Below, one piece after another: positions 42,979-50,769 of a stretch of 64,000 nt of DNA. How positions within the stretch are numbered: the stretch's first letter is position 1; each line of letters begins with the position of its first letter. Source of the DNA: Hyphomicrobiales bacterium (GTDB lineage: Bacteria > Pseudomonadota > Alphaproteobacteria > Rhizobiales > Rhizobiaceae); the NCBI GenBank assembly GCA_900466005.1, contig UEGQ01000008.1, forward strand, positions 344,436 to 408,435. Reading direction: 5' to 3'. The notes under the pieces were generated by a model. That model was not told the DNA's origin. It made no database searches and saw only the letters and a list, made by a program, of their open reading frames with translations. Both the position numbers and the translations under genes were made by a program.

Positions 42979-42980
42979 TC

Positions 42981-43376
42981 TCACTCCAGCACCGCGCGAA
43001 ACCGCATCTCCGCCACGTAGAACCTTGTGCCCGCAGCCCTTCGGCTTACCGTGCGGCGATGGGAAAGCGAGACGAGCCGGACGCCGGCAAGCGCGAGATC
43101 GGCGTCCTCGAGAAGCATCCGCACACGGGCGGCGATCTCCTCCGCCTCGCGCCGGCCGGTCGCCGACCAGGCCTCGAAATCGAGGAGGCATTCGAGCCCG
43201 TCCTCGCTCGCCGTGCCGTAGGCGCGCATCTCCACCGTCCCCGTCACCAGGCAGGGCAGCGTGCCCGCATCCCGCCGCCGGTCGACGATGCCGTCCGGCC
43301 CGAGAAGGGCGACAAGCGCCGCATCGCCCGAAAGCCGGGCATGCACCGCCTGCAAAAGCTCATTGGCTGGCGCCAT
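42981..43376 (-). CDS. GTA gp8, DUF3168 tail terminator-like protein
   Basis: 131 residues from ATG 43376 (MAPANELLQAVHARLSGD). The pattern LVALLGPDGIVDRRRDAGTLPCLVTGTVE and RFYVAEMRFRAVLE matches DUF3168, the tail terminator/head-tail joining protein gp8 of GTAs. The start overlaps the end of the 49-residue ORF upstream by 17 bases. The stop adjoins a palindromic repeat. Confidence 0.88.
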   Translation of the reverse strand: MAPANELLQAVHARLSGDAALVALLGPDGIVDRRRDAGTLPCLVTGTVEMRAYGTASEDGLECLLDFEAWSATGRREAEEIAARVRMLLEDADLALAGVRLVSLSHRRTVSRRAAGTRFYVAEMRFRAVLE

Positions 43377-43509
43377 CGCCACCCTCCCCGTCCTTTTGGG
43401 CGTCCGCCGCCTCCCGCGCCTTCTCGGCCCGTGCGGCAATCGCCGCGACGAGCGCCCGCGTCAGCGCCTCCCTGAAATCCCGGTGGGTCACCTGCAGCGC
43501 GAGCTTCAT
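43360..43509 (-). CDS. Small hypothetical protein between GTA gp7 and gp8
   Basis: 49 residues starting MKLALQVTHRDFREALTRAL and ending in a charged tail DGEGGDGASQ; helical and amphipathic. The start overlaps the gp7 stop by 4 bases (ATGA) and its end overlaps gp8 by 17 bases, so it is in a translationally coupled position. It does not correspond to a numbered RcGTA gene that I know. It could assist head-tail joining. Evidence is coupling and codon use only. Confidence 0.55.
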   Translation of the reverse strand: MKLALQVTHRDFREALTRALVAAIAARAEKAREAADAQKDGEGGDGASQ

Positions 43510-43841
43510 CGCCCCTCCTCCCGGCAGCGGCAGAGGAGATAGCGGCCGCTCTCGTCCGGATCGTGCGCCGTCTCCACGACAAAGACCCGCCCGCCCTTGA
43601 CGAGCCGCATGCCGGACGAAATATCGCCGCGGTGGCGCATCCAGATCGCGTGGGTGATCGTCACCCGGCCGCCGCCCGCCTCCTCGCCCGCGAGCGCCGT
43701 GACCGGCTCGATCCGCGCCCAGAGGTTCGCAACGGCGCTCCAGGTGACAGTCACGCCGCCCTGCCCGTCGGGGCTTTCCACCGGCGCTTCCAGCGTCAGC
43801 CGGGCCGTCAGCCCGCCGGGGTCGAAGGCCGCCGTCGCCAT
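43506..43841 (-). CDS. GTA gp7, head-tail adaptor
   Basis: 111 residues. The pattern LTARLTLEAPVESPDGQGGVT, WARIEPVTALAGEEAGG and ITHAIWMRHRGDI fits the phage head closure/head-tail adaptor family (SPP1 gp16-like) as found in GTA gp7. The start overlaps the gp6 stop by one base. Confidence 0.88.
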   Translation of the reverse strand: MATAAFDPGGLTARLTLEAPVESPDGQGGVTVTWSAVANLWARIEPVTALAGEEAGGGRVTITHAIWMRHRGDISSGMRLVKGGRVFVVETAHDPDESGRYLLCRCREEGR

Positions 43842-44410
43842 CAGAGCCTCCGTCGGGCAAACGGCGCCACCAGCCGGTCGTAGCCGGCCGGGATCGCCGC
43901 CGGCTGATCGGCCGGGGCGACGGCGCCGCGATAGGAAAACATCAGCGCCACATGCATCAGCATGGCGCGCTTCAGCGTGTCCGGCACGTCCGCCCCGGTA
44001 TCGCCGAAGCCGGCGGTAAAATCGATCTCGATGCCGTTCATCGCCCGGCCGGGCGCCGGCGGATCGCGCAGCCAGAGCCGCGCCGGCCGGCTCTCGCCGT
44101 CGAGCAGGTGGTCTTGAAGCGATACGTGAAGCGGGGTTCCGTCGCCGTCGTAGACGGTCACGTTTTCAATGGCTTGCACCGGCCCCCTGTCAATCTGAAT
44201 CACGCCGCCCGCCGGCCACGCGTCGCGGTAGAGCCGGTGCGTCTGCGTGATCAGCATCAGGCCGGTCTGGCGCTCGAGGTGCTCGCGCGCCACCGTCACG
44301 AGGTCGGCAAGCAGGCCGTCCTCGTCGGGGTCATCGAGGCGCAGATGCGCCTTCACCTCGGCAAGCGTCAGCGGCTCCGCCGCCGGCGGGGTGATGGGGG
44401 CATAGGTCAT
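43841..44410 (-). CDS. GTA gp6, head-tail connector protein
   Basis: 189 residues starting MTYAPITPPAAEPLTLAEVK; the early LRLDDPDEDGLLADLVTVAREHLER is the connector signature (HK97 gp6-like, DNA packaging chaperone family). The C-terminal half (RAMLMHVALMFSYRGAV) is helical. It forms the ring joining portal and tail. An 860-base repeat-filled gap separates it from the capsid gene upstream. Confidence 0.88.
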   Translation of the reverse strand: MTYAPITPPAAEPLTLAEVKAHLRLDDPDEDGLLADLVTVAREHLERQTGLMLITQTHRLYRDAWPAGGVIQIDRGPVQAIENVTVYDGDGTPLHVSLQDHLLDGESRPARLWLRDPPAPGRAMNGIEIDFTAGFGDTGADVPDTLKRAMLMHVALMFSYRGAVAPADQPAAIPAGYDRLVAPFARRRL

Positions 44411-44492
44411 GGGAATCCCTTCGGGAGCGAGGAGCGAATAGGGAATAGGGAATAGGCAGTAGGCGGCAGGCAGTGGCGGACGGGCGCGGGTT

Positions 44493-45218
44493 CACCCTCC
44501 CCTTGAGGGGGAGGGTCGGACCACAGGTCCGGGGTGGGGTGACCCGCGGCATCCACGTCCGCCGGCCTGCCGGTCGTAAGTCATGGCGTCTGTGCTCGGG
44601 GCGAATAGCGAGTAGGCGGTAGGTAGCGACGGAAGAGCGCGGTCGGATGCGCGTTTTCTCCCCCCTTGAGGGGGAGAATGGAATTTCAACATCTTAGCCG
44701 GAGGCTAAGTGTTAGAAATTCCAAGTGAGGGGGTCGGTTACATAGCCCCCTCACCGGCGACTTCTGACACTTACGCCTTCGACCCAAGATGCCGAAATCG
44801 CTTCCTCTCCCACCAGGGGAAAGGACGAGGCCGGCGCGGACCGCAAGCCGATCTCCCCTTTGTGGGGGAAGAGAAAGCCCCTCATCCGCCTGCCGGCACC
44901 TTCTCCCCGCTCGCGGGGAGAAGGGACAAGCGGCACCGCGTTGGCCGTCCCTCTCCCCGTCCTTACGGGGAGAGGGGCAGGGTGAGGGGCAATCGTGAGA
45001 GAGGCACCGCCGCCGGCGTAATGACGACGCAGCTCACGGCGTCTTCGGGAAACAGCGAGTAGGGAATAGGCAGCGGGCAGTGGCGGAACGCGTCCGTCCG
45101 ATCTCCCCCGGGGGGAGATGTCGGCGTAGCCGACGGAGGGGGGTGATCCCAACCTCGACGCCTGCCCATCCCCCCTCTGTCACTTCGTGACATCTCCCCC
45201 ACAAGGGGGGAGATCGAC
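44493..45218. repeat. Array of at least six palindromic repeats between capsid and connector genes
   Basis: The units, in order, are type A (44493-44545), type C with outer arms GGAATTTC/GAAATTCC and inner hairpin CTTAGCC-GGA-GGCTAAG (44658-44738), type C with GCGATTTC-like arms (about 44745-44820), type B (about 44878-44995), and two type D units (about 45096-45140 and 45170-45218). The type D inner hairpins are GTCGGC-GTA-GCCGAC (45120-45134) and GTCAC-TTC-GTGAC (45179-45191). No gene is seen in the 860-base gap. Confidence 0.75.
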
Positions 45219-45271
45219 CCGCGGCCGGCGCACTGCCCACTGCCTACTGCCCATTGCCTCCTCCCTCAACC

Positions 45272-46588
45272 TCACCCGAACTTCACCAGCTTGATCGCCT
45301 CGAAGTTCTGCACCCCGCCGCCGACGCGCTTGGTCGTGTAGAAGAGCACGTAGGGCTTGGCGGAATAGGGATCGCGCAGGATGCGCACCCCGGTGCGGTC
45401 GACGACGAGATAGCCGGCACGGAAGTCGCCGAAGGCGATCGACAGCGCATCCGCCGCGATGTCCGGCATGTCCTCGGCCTCCGTCACCGGAAAACCCATC
45501 AGCGCCGCCGCCTGGCCGGCCGCCGCCGGCGGCTGCCAGAGATAGTTGCCGTCGGCGTCCTTGAACTTGCGGATCTCGCCCTGCGTCTTGCGGTTCATCA
45601 CGAAATGGGCGTTCTGCCGGTGGCCGGCCTTCAGCGCGTAGATCGCCGAAATCAGCACGTCGGAGGCGCCGCTCGCGGCAAAGCCGCCCGCCACCCCGGT
45701 GCCGACATGGCCGAGGCTGCCCCAGGCCCAGTTCGCCTCCGCGACCGTGCCGTAGCTCAAGAACCCCTTCGGCCGGTTCACGCCGTCGCCGGAGACGAAG
45801 GCCGCGCCCTCCTGCTCGGCAAAGGCCACGTCCACCTCGCCGGAGATCCACGCCTCGATGTCGACCGCCGCGTCGTCGAGCAGGCCTTGCGTCGCCGCCG
45901 GCATGGCATAGAGCTCCATGGTCGGGAAGGTGAGTTCGGCAAGCTCCGGGGTCGCCGTCTGCGGTCGTGCTGCCGTCTCCGCCACCCAACCGGACGCCAT
46001 GCCCGCCGGCGCGAACGGCTTCTTCAGCACCGCGCCGGAGACCTGCCGGACGGTCGCCAGCGCCCGGATCGGCGAGACGCTCGCAAGCCGTCGGCCGATC
46101 TCGGTATCGGTCTCCGGCGGCACCAGATAGCCGCCGTCGCCGGGCACGCCGGCGGAAAGCGCCTTGGCCTCCAGCTCGCGCAGCCCCGTCTCGTCGCCGC
46201 GGCGGATATAGCTCTCGAAGGCCGCCTTCAGCTCGGCCGCCTCCGCACCGCCCATCCCCCCGGCCGTCCCGCCGTTTGGCCCGCCGGCCGCCCGTTCGAG
46301 CGGCGGGCGCAGCTTCTTGATGACAAGCTGGTCGAGAAGCCGCCCCTGCTCGTCCATCGCCCGGTTGATGCGCTCCACCTTGTCACGGGTGACCGTGTCG
46401 GCGGTAAGCTTGCGCTCGACCTCCGAAAGCCGCGCATCGTTCGCCTCGCGAAAGGCCTCGAAGGCCTGCATGAAATCCTCGAAGGCCGCCGAGACCGTGT
46501 CCGGCACCGCCTTCACCTCCGGAGCCGCACGCCCCGGCACGCCGCCCTTTTCCGCCGCACCCGTCCCGTTCGCCTGGTTCTCGTTCAT
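45272..46588 (-). CDS. GTA gp5, HK97-family major capsid protein
   Basis: 438 residues. The first about 110 residues form a helical, charged scaffolding-like delta domain (ARLSEVERKLTADTVTRDK) that the prohead protease should remove. The HK97 fold follows, with GGYLVPPETDTEIGRRL, VSPIRALATVRQVSG and GDGVNRPKGFLSYG as clear family landmarks, and VDRTGVRILRDPYSAKPYV near the end. It builds the particle head. The start is 6 bases after the prohead protease stop. Confidence 0.95.
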   Translation of the reverse strand: MNENQANGTGAAEKGGVPGRAAPEVKAVPDTVSAAFEDFMQAFEAFREANDARLSEVERKLTADTVTRDKVERINRAMDEQGRLLDQLVIKKLRPPLERAAGGPNGGTAGGMGGAEAAELKAAFESYIRRGDETGLRELEAKALSAGVPGDGGYLVPPETDTEIGRRLASVSPIRALATVRQVSGAVLKKPFAPAGMASGWVAETAARPQTATPELAELTFPTMELYAMPAATQGLLDDAAVDIEAWISGEVDVAFAEQEGAAFVSGDGVNRPKGFLSYGTVAEANWAWGSLGHVGTGVAGGFAASGASDVLISAIYALKAGHRQNAHFVMNRKTQGEIRKFKDADGNYLWQPPAAAGQAAALMGFPVTEAEDMPDIAADALSIAFGDFRAGYLVVDRTGVRILRDPYSAKPYVLFYTTKRVGGGVQNFEAIKLVKFG

Positions 46589-46594
46589 CGCCTC

Positions 46595-47215
46595 TCATCC
46601 TTCGTTGACGTTGCTGGATCTGAAATTGCCGGCCGCCATCCGCCGGGCCGCCCGCCGCATCAGGCGGACGAGTTCGGTCTCCCTGTCGCGGAAGAACCGC
46701 GCGTTCTTGACGTTCGAGACCCGCGCCGAGGGCTGCATCGGAAAGGTCACGACGGAGATTTCCCAGAGATCGGCCTCGAGGATGCGGCGGATGCCGCTCG
46801 CCCGGTCGCTCTTTGCCCGCACGGTGCGGAAGCCGATCGACAGCCCGTCGAGCGCGCCGCTCTTCAAGAGCGCATGCACCTCGCGGGCGCGCGCCACGCC
46901 CTTCGCCAGTTCGCCCTCGACATAGAGGCCGCGGGCGTCCTCGCGGATCACCCGCCAGGCGCCGATCGGCTCGGCCGGGTCGTGCTGGTAGAGCATGCGC
47001 ACGCCGCCCGGCCCCCGCGCGGCAAGCGAGTGCTCGAACGCGCCCGGCATCACCACGTCGCGGCCGAGGTCCACCTCGCCGAAGACGCTGGCATAGCCGG
47101 AGAAGGTTCCGTCGCCGGTCACGCCGGCCAGCGTCAGGCTCGCGAATTTCTGGGTGAGCGACACCGGGTCACGATAGGCCGGGCCGCGACTGGCCTGCCC
47201 GCGATAGGCACGCAT
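46595..47215 (-). CDS. GTA gp4, HK97-family prohead protease
   Basis: 206 residues from ATG 47215, with AGGAGA at ideal distance; an ATG 6 bases upstream is too close to that RBS. The fold is herpes-assemblin-like: FSGYASVFGEVDLGRDVVMPG contains the conserved G.A..FG..D..GDVV pattern, QHDPAEPIGAW carries the catalytic His, and DGLSIGFRTV the catalytic Ser. It cleaves the capsid delta domain during maturation. Confidence 0.93.
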   Translation of the reverse strand: MRAYRGQASRGPAYRDPVSLTQKFASLTLAGVTGDGTFSGYASVFGEVDLGRDVVMPGAFEHSLAARGPGGVRMLYQHDPAEPIGAWRVIREDARGLYVEGELAKGVARAREVHALLKSGALDGLSIGFRTVRAKSDRASGIRRILEADLWEISVVTFPMQPSARVSNVKNARFFRDRETELVRLMRRAARRMAAGNFRSSNVNEG

Positions 47216-47273
47216 CGGCATTCTCCTTCGATCGATGGAATGGGTGTGGAAGGTCCGGTCGCCGGCAGCGTCG

Positions 47274-47594
47274 CTATCCGCCCGGCCGGTTGCCGCCGCG
47301 GTCGAGGAAGCGCACCAGCAGGCCGAGGCTCCACCAGGCGAGTAGGCTCGCGGCGGTTGCACCGGCAAGCACGATGTCCTCCGGCGAAAGCCTCGCCAGC
47401 AGGTCGAGTTTCTGGGCGAGCCAGAGGCCCGCCGGATCGCCGAAGATCAGTCCGCAGGCGAGCCCGGTGAGAAAACGGCCGGCCGCCTCCTGCCTGCCCT
47501 TCGGCAGCATGTAGACGAGCGAGATCGCCGACCCGGCGAGGGCGCCGAGCACCTTCGCGGTGAATTGCACGCCGTCCTGGCTCCAGTCGGCCAT
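47274..47594 (-). CDS. GTA g3.5, DUF6107-type small membrane protein
   Basis: 106 residues with three hydrophobic stretches: AKVLGALAGSAISLVYMLP, FLTGLACGLIFGDPAGLW and GATAASLLAWWSLGLLVRF. It lies between the portal and prohead protease genes, the position of RcGTA orfg3.5, and the sequence fits the DUF6107 family of rhizobial GTA clusters. Role unknown. A 206-base gap with no gene separates it from the portal gene. Confidence 0.78.
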   Translation of the reverse strand: MADWSQDGVQFTAKVLGALAGSAISLVYMLPKGRQEAAGRFLTGLACGLIFGDPAGLWLAQKLDLLARLSPEDIVLAGATAASLLAWWSLGLLVRFLDRGGNRPGG

Positions 47595-47800
47595 TTCATT
47601 AACCTCTTCTAATTAACCTGAAATCCGCGTCGCCTCGGTCCCCTGCAGGCGCGAATGCGTCCCTCGCGCGCGGCATGAAGCGAGCGCGAATTGCAGAACC
47701 GGATGAATCCCTTGGCCGGCATTCCTGCGATTTCGATTCCGGTCCTTCAGAGACCGATTCAAGCTCTTCGCAGATCGCTTAAGGACGGTCCCGGACCGCC

Positions 47801-48973
47801 TCAGCCCGCCTCCGGTCCGTAGCCGACCGCCGCGCGCTTCTCCCTGTCGGAGAGGAAATCCGCACTGCCGAGCCGCGCCCAGAGCGCGTCGCGCTCGGCG
47901 GCGAGCCCCGCCACCTGGTCGAGGTCGGGGGCAAGCGTCAGCGCCTCGCCGAAGAGGCCGGAGAGGAAGCCGGAAAAGCTCTTCGCCGTGCGGTTGACGA
48001 GCGGCAGCACGGTCAGCCGGAAGAAGGCGCGGTTCGCCTCCTGGTAGTTGGCATAGGTGTTGTCGCCGGGAATGCCGAGCAGCATCGGCGGCACGCCGAA
48101 GGCGAGCGCCACGTCGCGCGCCGCCCCGTTGCGCGCCTCGACGAAATCCATATCGCGGGGCGAGAGCCCCATTGACTTCCAGTCGAGCCCGCCTTCGAGC
48201 AGCAGCGGCCGCCCGGCCCGCATCGGCCCGGAATAGCCCTCGTCGAGCTCCCGCTTCAGCCGCTCGTACTGGTCGGGCGCGAGATTGCCGCCCTCCTTCG
48301 GCTGGTAGACGAGCGCGCCGGAGGGTCGCGCGGAATTGTCGAGCAGTGCCTTGTTCCAGCGCGCCGCGGCATTGTGCAGGTCGAGCGCCACCTGCGCCGC
48401 GGCAAGCGGCGGAAAGCCCAGGTGATCGTCGAGCGGATGGAAGAGCTTGAGATGGAGCAGCGCCCCCTCGCCTTCCGCCGCGATCCTCCGGACTGCGGCG
48501 CCGGCCCGGTATTCGTAGGCTTCCGGCCAGCCGTCGCGGCCCGCCACCACGCTCACCCTGTCAGGTCGCAGCAGGTGCAGTTCCGCCGCCCGCCCGCCAA
48601 GCACCAGCGGCTCGACGAAGGCATTGCCGGCAAGCAGGAGGTGGCCGTAGAGCGCTTCCAGAAAATCCGCCCCGCCGGTGCGCCCGTTCGGCCGCGCCAT
48701 CAGGGTGAGCGCCGGATGCTCGCCGACCTCGCTGTCGCCCTCATAGAGCAGCCACGGCACGGCGGCGGCGGCTTCCGAAATCAGCCGCACCGTGCGGTGG
48801 GCGACCGGGTTTTTCATGAAGCCCTCGCGGGCGAGCGTGCCGTAGGAACGCCCGCTCCACTGCGCCCGCCCCTCGCCGGCAACCAGCGTCAGCCCGCCGC
48901 CGACGGCCTTCCGTTCGGCCACGGCTCCCCCATCCGCCGCGGCTCCCCACGGCAGTCGAAACGGCAATCTCAT
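47801..48973 (-). CDS. GTA gp3, phage portal protein (HK97 type)
   Basis: 390 residues. Landmarks are GRSYGTLAREGFMKNPVAHR, then WLLYEGDSEV, then GNAFVEPLVLGG, DNSARPSGALVYQ and GIPGDNTYANYQEANRAFF, all typical of the HK97-type portal. The portal ring is the DNA entry channel and TerL docking site. Usually it directly follows the large terminase gene; here about 2.2 kb holding an endolysin-like gene, a Dabb gene and a DUF559 cassette is interposed. Confidence 0.95.
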   Translation of the reverse strand: MRLPFRLPWGAAADGGAVAERKAVGGGLTLVAGEGRAQWSGRSYGTLAREGFMKNPVAHRTVRLISEAAAAVPWLLYEGDSEVGEHPALTLMARPNGRTGGADFLEALYGHLLLAGNAFVEPLVLGGRAAELHLLRPDRVSVVAGRDGWPEAYEYRAGAAVRRIAAEGEGALLHLKLFHPLDDHLGFPPLAAAQVALDLHNAAARWNKALLDNSARPSGALVYQPKEGGNLAPDQYERLKRELDEGYSGPMRAGRPLLLEGGLDWKSMGLSPRDMDFVEARNGAARDVALAFGVPPMLLGIPGDNTYANYQEANRAFFRLTVLPLVNRTAKSFSGFLSGLFGEALTLAPDLDQVAGLAAERDALWARLGSADFLSDREKRAAVGYGPEAG

Positions 48974-49007
48974 CGGATTTTTCCTGTTGTTTCGAGGTTG
49001 ACTCCGC

Positions 49008-49100
49008 GCAGGGGGCGCCTCTTCTCCCTTGGAGGGAGAAGAAGCGAAATCGGCATCTTGAGCCGAAAGCTAAGTGCCAGATTTCGCAGATGAGGGGGCT
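49008..49100. repeat. Type C palindromic repeat
   Basis: The arms GCGAAATC and GATTTCGC surround CATCTTGAGCCGAAAGCTAAGTGCC, with the usual CTCCCTTGGAGGGAG and GAGGGGG ends. It lies between the portal start and the DUF559 cassette. Confidence 0.7.
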
Positions 49101-49173
49101 GGACCGCCGCGAGCAACTGCAACGCGCCGGTCGCATCCCCGGTTCTCCGGGAAGGGCCATCGTATCAATTCGC

Positions 49174-49754
49174 CCCCCTCACCAACAAAATCTGAGGTTT
49201 AGCCTTCGGCTAAGCCCTCGATTTTGTATCCTCTCCCTCGTTGGGGAGAGGAGTGGCGTCACGCTCGGCCCTCCAGAACCTCGACGACGTGGACGAGGGC
49301 CTGGCCGACATCCGCGTAGATCTCCTGGTTCCAGAAGCGGAGAATGCGATAACCAAGCGAGGACAGATAACGGTCGCGGTTCTCGTCGCGAGGGTCTTCG
49401 GCATGCTGAAAGCCGTCGAGTTCGACGATCAGTTTCCTGTCCGCACAAAGGAAATCGACAATGTAGGGGCCAATCGGGACCTGACGTCTGAACTTGTGGC
49501 CGTTCAGCAACCGGTTGCGGACATGCGACCAAAAGATCGCCTCGGGATCGGTTGCATCGATCCGCATTTGCCTGGCCCGCCTTCGGGCCGATTCGGGAAA
49601 CTCTCTGGCCATAGCGGCTCTCCGGAGAACGCCAAATCATGCCGTTTCACCGCAGACCACGCAAGGCCGCGCCACTCCTCTCCCCAGCGAGGGAGAGGAT
49701 ACAAAATCGAGATCTTAGCCGGAGGCTAAGTCTCAGATTTTGTTGGTGAGGGGG
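49174..49754. mobile_element. DUF559 nuclease cassette bounded by 85-bp inverted repeats
   Basis: The left end (49174-49258) and the right end (49670-49754) are inverted copies of each other over about 85 bases, with only about seven differences. Each end is itself a type C palindromic unit with outer arms ACAAAATC/GATTTTGT and an inner TTAGCC...GGCTAA hairpin. Between them is a single ORF of the DUF559 endonuclease family on the minus strand. The right end forms the last codons of the neighbouring Dabb gene. No transposase is present. Whether the unit moves is inferred from its structure. Confidence 0.6.
49259..49612 (-). CDS. DUF559 endonuclease-domain protein
   Basis: 117 residues. The DUF559 landmarks are ATDPEAIFWSHVRNR, then HKFRRQVPIGPYIVDFLC, LIVELDGFQHAEDP and LGYRILRFWNQEIY. 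The family has the restriction-endonuclease/Vsr-like fold; the acidic residues in YIVDF and VELDG are the probable metal-binding centre. Activity is unproven. The N-terminus MAREFPESARRRARQMR is basic. The stop codon lies at the very edge of the left inverted repeat. Confidence 0.82.
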   Translation of the reverse strand: MAREFPESARRRARQMRIDATDPEAIFWSHVRNRLLNGHKFRRQVPIGPYIVDFLCADRKLIVELDGFQHAEDPRDENRDRYLSSLGYRILRFWNQEIYADVGQALVHVVEVLEGRA

Positions 49755-50061
49755 ACGACGCCTCCCGCACCGCATCCTCCACCACGTAATCCGCCGCAAA
49801 GCGCCTGCCGCGCAGCGGCTTCACCCTCTCGATCGAGGCCTGGTAGAGCGGGTGGGCGTGGTAGGCGGCCAGCGCCGCCTCGTCCTCGAACTCGCCGTAG
49901 ACCACGACGTCGATGCCGTCGTCGAAGCGGTCGGCCTTCATGTTGGTCGCGATCTCCAGCCGCGTCGCCGCGGGAATGCCGGTCAGGATCGACAGCCCGT
50001 CGAGCACGGCGTCGAGGTCTTCGTGCTTCGGCACGGTGAAGAGGACGATATGGCGGATCAC
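49726..50061 (-). CDS. Dabb-domain (stress-responsive alpha/beta barrel) protein
   Basis: 111 residues with a GTG start at 50061 (GGAGCGAAGG upstream). The motifs IRHIVLFTVP, then FDDGIDVVVYGEFEDEAAL and YHAHPLYQ belong to the Dabb ferredoxin-like alpha/beta dimer family, whose roles range widely and are often unknown. The last about ten residues (SSPSPTKSET) and the stop codon are encoded by the palindromic repeat at 49670-49754, so the original C-terminus was replaced. It is not a GTA gene and is inserted between terminase and portal. Confidence 0.8.
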   Translation of the reverse strand: MIRHIVLFTVPKHEDLDAVLDGLSILTGIPAATRLEIATNMKADRFDDGIDVVVYGEFEDEAALAAYHAHPLYQASIERVKPLRGRRFAADYVVEDAVREASSPSPTKSET

Positions 50062-50160
50062 GGGCCTTCGCTCCGATAGGGTTGACGGCGGGCGCCTCTG
50101 GATTCGGGCAGCCGCCGGATAGCATGGCCGGCCGCCCCGCTCAATCGCCTTCCTCCTCCG

Positions 50161-50769
50161 TCACTTGAGCGCCTTCATAAAGGCGCGGCCGTAGCCGGCG
50201 ACGAGTTCCGCCCGGTCGAGACCGTTGACGATGCGGCGCGCGCGGGTCCAGTCCTCTCTGGTCGCCGAAAAGGCGTCGGCGAGCGAGACGCCGGTGAAGA
50301 GCCCGCGCATCATGCCGCTCACCAGCACGCTTGCCGCGACCTCCATCTCCATCGCCCGGGCCGGATCGCTCACGAGGTCGATGCCGAGCGCTTCGGAGAG
50401 CCGCCGGTAGTTCCGCCTATGGGTGATCTGCACGAAGCCGCGGCCGAGGAAGCTCCGCCCCGCGCCGTCGCGCCGCCAGTACGGCCGGGCGACCTGCGGC
50501 AGGCGGCCTGCGGCATAGGCCCGGTCGAGGATTGCGATCGCCCTGTCGTCGGTCGAGGCGAGCGTCTCGCGCACCGGCCGCATGGTCCGCGCCGTCTCGT
50601 GGAAGGCGGTCGCCAGCATGTAGGCGAGATGGCGCGGATCGCCCTCCGGCGCCGTCTTCGTCCATTCGCCGCGGATCGCGGCAATCCCCCGCACCTGCCC
50701 GTCGGTCAGGCGTCCGCCGAAGGGATCGGTCCGGATCGCCCGGTAGAAGTCACGCTCGTCGGCCGCCAT
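50161..50769 (-). CDS. Endolysin-like glycoside hydrolase family 19 protein
   Basis: 202 residues from ATG 50769 with GGGGAAG about 7 bases upstream. The motif LATAFHETARTMRPVRET carries the catalytic-type Glu, and GRSFLGRGFVQITHRRNY is the substrate-cleft signature of chitinase/lysozyme-like GH19 proteins used as phage endolysins. No signal peptide is visible, so release would need a holin; a holin-like gene closes the GTA cluster at 33347. It lies in GTA orientation between terminase and portal, which is unlike the RcGTA layout, where lysis genes are elsewhere in the genome. Confidence 0.78.
   Translation of the reverse strand: MAADERDFYRAIRTDPFGGRLTDGQVRGIAAIRGEWTKTAPEGDPRHLAYMLATAFHETARTMRPVRETLASTDDRAIAILDRAYAAGRLPQVARPYWRRDGAGRSFLGRGFVQITHRRNYRRLSEALGIDLVSDPARAMEMEVAASVLVSGMMRGLFTGVSLADAFSATREDWTRARRIVNGLDRAELVAGYGRAFMKALK

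Noticed and set aside
44411..45271. Regular repeat array as a CRISPR
   Set aside because: The units are different palindromic families in varying order and orientation, without equal spacers.
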